Part shown: positions 6,020-8,105 of the stretch, piece after piece
Numbering within the stretch: position 1 is the stretch's first letter
Layout: each line of letters begins with the position of its first letter
Assembly (NCBI GenBank): GCA_945864765.1
Contig: CAMBDR010000155.1
Location: 1-8,105 of the forward strand
Direction of reading: 5' to 3'
Source: Janthinobacterium lividum
GTDB taxonomy: Bacteria; Pseudomonadota; Gammaproteobacteria; Burkholderiales; Burkholderiaceae_D
Length of the DNA stretch: 8,105 nucleotides
Notes under the pieces: model-generated
Told to the model about the DNA's origin: nothing
Seen by the model: the letters and a program-made list of their open reading frames with translations, nothing else
The model's database searches: none
Position numbers and translations under genes: made by a program

Positions 6020-7507
6020 ATGAAACTGAAAAATTTCCCCACCTTAATTCTTGTATTCGGACTACCGTTTTCGATCTCAACGACTGCATTGGCGCAAACT
6101 CAAACCTCGCAAACTCAAACCTCGCAAACTCAAACCTTACCGGCCATCACGCAGCAGGCTTTATTGAGCAATCCTGAAATATTATCCCGATGGCAGGCTT
6201 ACCAGGCCGCGCGCAATGAGCGTGATGTGATTTCGGGTGGTTTGCGGCCACGGGTCGATTTCAGCGCGGGGGTAGGGCGCGAGCGTTTGCGTGAACAATT
6301 TCAAGATGCTGACTTTAATCGTCATTCTGCTGCACTGACGCTGACCCAATTATTGTACGATGGTTCAGCGCGAAAAAATGAAGTGCAACAATCCCATCAT
6401 CAAAGCATGGTTCGTTTGTTCGAATTTTATAATAGCTCAGAAACCGTGGCGCTGGAAGTGACGCGTGCTTTTTTTGATGTTCTACGGTATCGCAAATTAT
6501 TGTCCCTGGCTGAAGATAATTATGTGCAGCATAAAGCGGTGTATGAACAAATCCAAAATAAAGTCAAAGCGGGCGTGGCGCGACGGGTTGATTTGGAACA
6601 GGCGGCAGGCCGCTTGGCCTTGTCAGACGCCAATTTAGTGACAGAAGGCGCGAATTTATACGATGTTAGCAGCCGTTTTCAGCGTGTTGTGGGAATTTTG
6701 CCTGGCAAGGATTTAAAAGCCGAGGTGGTTTTGGAGCGTGATTTGCCGCCCACCGCAGTCTCGGCTTTGCGTGCCGCGATCAGCCGCCACCCCGGTTTGC
6801 GTGCCGCAATCGAAAACGTGCGCTCTGCCGAAGCTGCGGCAAAAGGGCAACAAGCCAACTATTCGCCGCGCTTTGATTTGCGCTTGAGTTCGCAATACGA
6901 TAATCATCTGGATGGCCGTAGCGGCAGTCGGCGCGATAATTTGGCGCAAGTGGTGATGAGTTGGAATTTGTATAACGGCGGCAGCGATAAAAGCAAAATC
7001 CGCCAATATGCCGATTTGCTGAATCAGGCCTATGCCGAGCGTGATCGGGCTTGCGTTGATGTGAGGCAAAATTTAAGCATTGCCTATAACGAAGCGCGCA
7101 AACAGGCGGAGCAATTGACTTATCTGGATCAGCATCAATTGGCGATTGATAAGGCCAAGCAGGCGTATCGCAAGCAGTTTGAAATTGGCCAGCGTACCTT
7201 GCTTGATGTGTTGGATACTGAAAATGAATTATTCCAGGCGCGACGCTCTTACACCAATGCGGAATACGATTTGCAAATCGCCTATGCGCGCGCGCATGCG
7301 GGCTACGGTGATTTGGTGCAGACTTTAAATAGCAAAGTGAAGTCAGCCGCCGAGTTGGCCAATGAGTTGCCCGATGTGCTGCGCGAACCGCTGGGTGATG
7401 CGGTAGCGCGCTGCGCACCGGAAACGCCTGATCAATTTCCGGTGAATAAAGAAGCCTTGGATCAACGGGCGCGCGATTTGATTAAAAATGATGGCTTGAG
7501 TAAATAA
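6020..7507 (+). CDS. TolC-family outer-membrane channel protein, probable LapE-type type I secretion partner
   Basis: A 495-residue outer-membrane efflux protein that trimerises into a beta-barrel plus periplasmic alpha-barrel duct. The signal peptide MKLKNFPTLILVFGLPFSIS...ALA (1-25) precedes a likely cut before QTQTS. Two OEP repeats follow: the first from about 45 to 230, with LLYDGSARKNEV at 111-122, and the second from about 250 to 435, with the matching NLYNGGSDKSKI at 316-327. This internal duplication is characteristic of TolC. The segment GQRTLLDVLDTENELFQARRSY (390-411) is a strong family signature. After residue 435 comes a variable tail ending KNDGLSK. The ATG at 6020 has an AGGA-like site at 6008-6011 and opens directly on the signal peptide; the frame also extends upstream to a TTG at 5987, which would spoil it. 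Standing divergent from lapG-lapD suggests the LapE role in exporting the adhesin that LapG cuts, although other type I substrates are possible. Confidence 0.93.
   Translation: MKLKNFPTLILVFGLPFSISTTALAQTQTSQTQTSQTQTLPAITQQALLSNPEILSRWQAYQAARNERDVISGGLRPRVDFSAGVGRERLREQFQDADFNRHSAALTLTQLLYDGSARKNEVQQSHHQSMVRLFEFYNSSETVALEVTRAFFDVLRYRKLLSLAEDNYVQHKAVYEQIQNKVKAGVARRVDLEQAAGRLALSDANLVTEGANLYDVSSRFQRVVGILPGKDLKAEVVLERDLPPTAVSALRAAISRHPGLRAAIENVRSAEAAAKGQQANYSPRFDLRLSSQYDNHLDGRSGSRRDNLAQVVMSWNLYNGGSDKSKIRQYADLLNQAYAERDRACVDVRQNLSIAYNEARKQAEQLTYLDQHQLAIDKAKQAYRKQFEIGQRTLLDVLDTENELFQARRSYTNAEYDLQIAYARAHAGYGDLVQTLNSKVKSAAELANELPDVLREPLGDAVARCAPETPDQFPVNKEALDQRARDLIKNDGLSK
6095..6137 (+). repeat. 15-bp in-frame tandem repeat (2.9 copies) just after the signal peptide
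   Basis: The unit CAAACTCAAACCTCG occurs at 6095-6109, again exactly at 6110-6124, and for 13 of 15 bases at 6125-6137. It encodes the pentapeptide QTQTS twice plus QTQT, at residues 26-39 of the TolC-family protein, right at the predicted mature N-terminus. A unit change would keep the frame. Confidence 0.95.
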
Positions 7508-7527
7508 GCTCAGTCAATAAGCTCAGT
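7503..7527 (+). repeat. 13-bp-period tandem duplication across the stop codon of the TolC-family gene
   Basis: AATAAGCTCAGT occurs at 7503-7514 and again at 7516-7527, separated by a single C. The first copy contains the gene's TAA stop (7505-7507), so the duplication lies at the gene end and in the 33-bp gap to the convergent epimerase gene. No stable hairpin with a T run is seen in this gap; only a 4-bp GCTC/GAGC pairing (7521-7537) is possible. Confidence 0.9.
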
Positions 7528-7540
7528 AAATTAGAGCCAT

Positions 7541-8105
7541 TTACCGTATGCCCCACAGCAGCGGGTCTTGCGGGTCCAGCAGCAATTGCGTGCGTGCGGT
7601 CACATAGGCTTGGCCGCGTATGCAGGGCAAAACCTGCCCTTCATGGTCGCCATGTTCACCATGGTCACCCGGTTCGCCCGGTTTGGTGGCAGGTTGGTAG
7701 CTGGCGGTGAAAATGCTACCGGTGATGCTTTGCTGCCGCCAAAGCGCGCCGGGGGCCAGCTTGCCATCGGCGGCCAAACAAGCCAGCTTGGCGCTGGTGC
7801 CGGTGCCGCAAGGCGAACGGTCGTAAGCGCGGCCGGGGCAGAGTACAAAGTTGCGGCTATCGGCCTGGGCCTGGGCCTCGGTCTCGTTATTGGTATCGGT
7901 ATCGGGCGGGCCGAATAATTCTACATGATCGATGATGGCACCATTGGCCCCGCGCAAGCCCGCTGCCTCCACGGCTTGGCGCACGCGCCAACAAAAATCG
8001 GTCAGTTCGGTGGCGTTTTTGATGTGCAATTCCTGGCCGTGCTGGCTGACCAAAAAAAACCAATTCCCGCCCCAGGCAATATCGCCCATAATCCGCCCTA
8101 TGCCC
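7541..8105 (-). CDS. Proline racemase family protein, probable 4-hydroxyproline 2-epimerase, C-terminal part (5' end outside window)
   Basis: The minus-strand frame is open to the window edge and ends at TAA 7543-7541, so about 187 C-terminal residues are visible. An ATG at 8089 is internal, because the preceding codons continue the conserved run (GIGRI before MGDIAWGGNWFFL). Enzymes of this fold invert the alpha carbon of proline or hydroxyproline with two cysteines. The second catalytic cysteine is seen in YDRSPCGTGTSAKLACLA (C94 counted from that ATG); the first lies outside the window. AWGGNWFFLV, the DHVELFGPP stretch and SRNFVLCPGRAYDRSPCG are more typical of hydroxyproline 2-epimerase, which starts conversion of trans-4-hydroxy-L-proline to alpha-ketoglutarate, than of proline racemase; the substrate is inferred. 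Two low-complexity insertions interrupt the usual sequence, at 63-76 and 138-151. It is convergent with the TolC-family gene and not obviously linked to it. Confidence 0.87.
   Translation of the reverse strand, partial: GIGRIMGDIAWGGNWFFLVSQHGQELHIKNATELTDFCWRVRQAVEAAGLRGANGAIIDHVELFGPPDTDTNNETEAQAQADSRNFVLCPGRAYDRSPCGTGTSAKLACLAADGKLAPGALWRQQSITGSIFTASYQPATKPGEPGDHGEHGDHEGQVLPCIRGQAYVTARTQLLLDPQDPLLWGIR
7637..7678 (-). repeat. Low-complexity Gly/Asp/Glu/His insertion in the epimerase gene
   Basis: This stretch encodes GEPGDHGEHGDHEG, residues 138-151 counted from the ATG at 8089, where epimerases I recall have a short loop before the conserved PCIRGQAYVT strand. The DNA carries imperfect repeats of GACCATG and related words. 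It is most simply a surface-loop expansion; the three histidines could bind metal, but nothing else supports that. Confidence 0.6.
7862..7903 (-). repeat. Array of seven in-phase degenerate hexanucleotides inside the epimerase gene
   Basis: Read on the plus strand, 42 bp divide into GGCCTG, GGCCTG, GGCCTC, GGTCTC, GTTATT, GGTATC and GGTATC. On the coding strand they give the dipeptides DT, DT, NN, ET, EA, QA and QA (residues 63-76 from the ATG at 8089), between ELFGPP and ADSRNFVLCPG, where homologues I recall have only a few residues. Hexamer expansion keeps the frame. Confidence 0.8.

Noticed and set aside
6780..7418. 212-codon minus-strand frame antisense to the TolC-family gene
   Set aside because: The product is a Pro/Arg/His-rich low-information sequence with no domain; the plus-strand protein has clear TolC signatures over the same bases.
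7568..7918. 116-codon plus-strand frame with a GLGLGLGLVIGIGIG tail
   Set aside because: The glycine-hydrophobic tail is the antisense reading of the hexamer array in the epimerase gene, not a membrane segment of a real protein.

Overview
The window looks like chromosomal DNA of a betaproteobacterium with intermediate GC content. The support is gene order and protein resemblance: lolB, ispE, tRNA-Gln, prs and rplY in a row is an arrangement I associate with Betaproteobacteria, and the 316-residue Prs and the L25 with a C-terminal TL5/CTC domain fit that group. I cannot fix the family or genus from sequence alone.

Left half (1-3240), all on the plus strand, is housekeeping: the 3' end of lolB (outer-membrane lipoprotein insertion), complete ispE (MEP isoprenoid pathway), a tRNA-Gln(TTG) with a clear sigma-70-type promoter, prs (PRPP synthase) and rplY (ribosomal protein L25). 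The prs-rplY gap contains three consecutive hairpins. The block ends in a strong intrinsic terminator at 3209-3236 whose A7 and T7 flanks let it work in both directions, between the convergent rplY and lapD genes.

Right half (3252-7507) is an adhesion-control module of the Lap type. On the minus strand lapG (periplasmic calcium-dependent cysteine protease) lies upstream of lapD (inner-membrane c-di-GMP receptor with degenerate GGDEF and EAL domains). Divergent from lapG is a gene for a TolC-family outer-membrane channel, the expected exit duct (LapE role) for a type I-secreted giant adhesin. In the known Pseudomonas system, c-di-GMP-bound LapD holds LapG at the membrane; when c-di-GMP falls, LapG is released, cuts the N-terminus of the adhesin and the cell detaches. 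The adhesin (LapA-like) and the inner-membrane transporter parts (LapB and LapC) are not in this window.

The right edge (7541-8105, minus strand) is the C-terminal part of a proline-racemase-family enzyme, most like 4-hydroxyproline 2-epimerase. It is convergent with the TolC-family gene across a 33-bp gap without a recognisable terminator. It carries two unusual low-complexity insertions, one of which is an in-phase array of seven hexanucleotides.

I found no CRISPR array, insertion sequence, phage gene or evidently new multi-gene system. The points most worth a second look are the split Lap module, the TTG start of lapG with an overlapping 15-codon upstream reading frame, the hairpin-rich rplY leader, and the short in-frame tandem repeats in the TolC-family gene and the epimerase gene.
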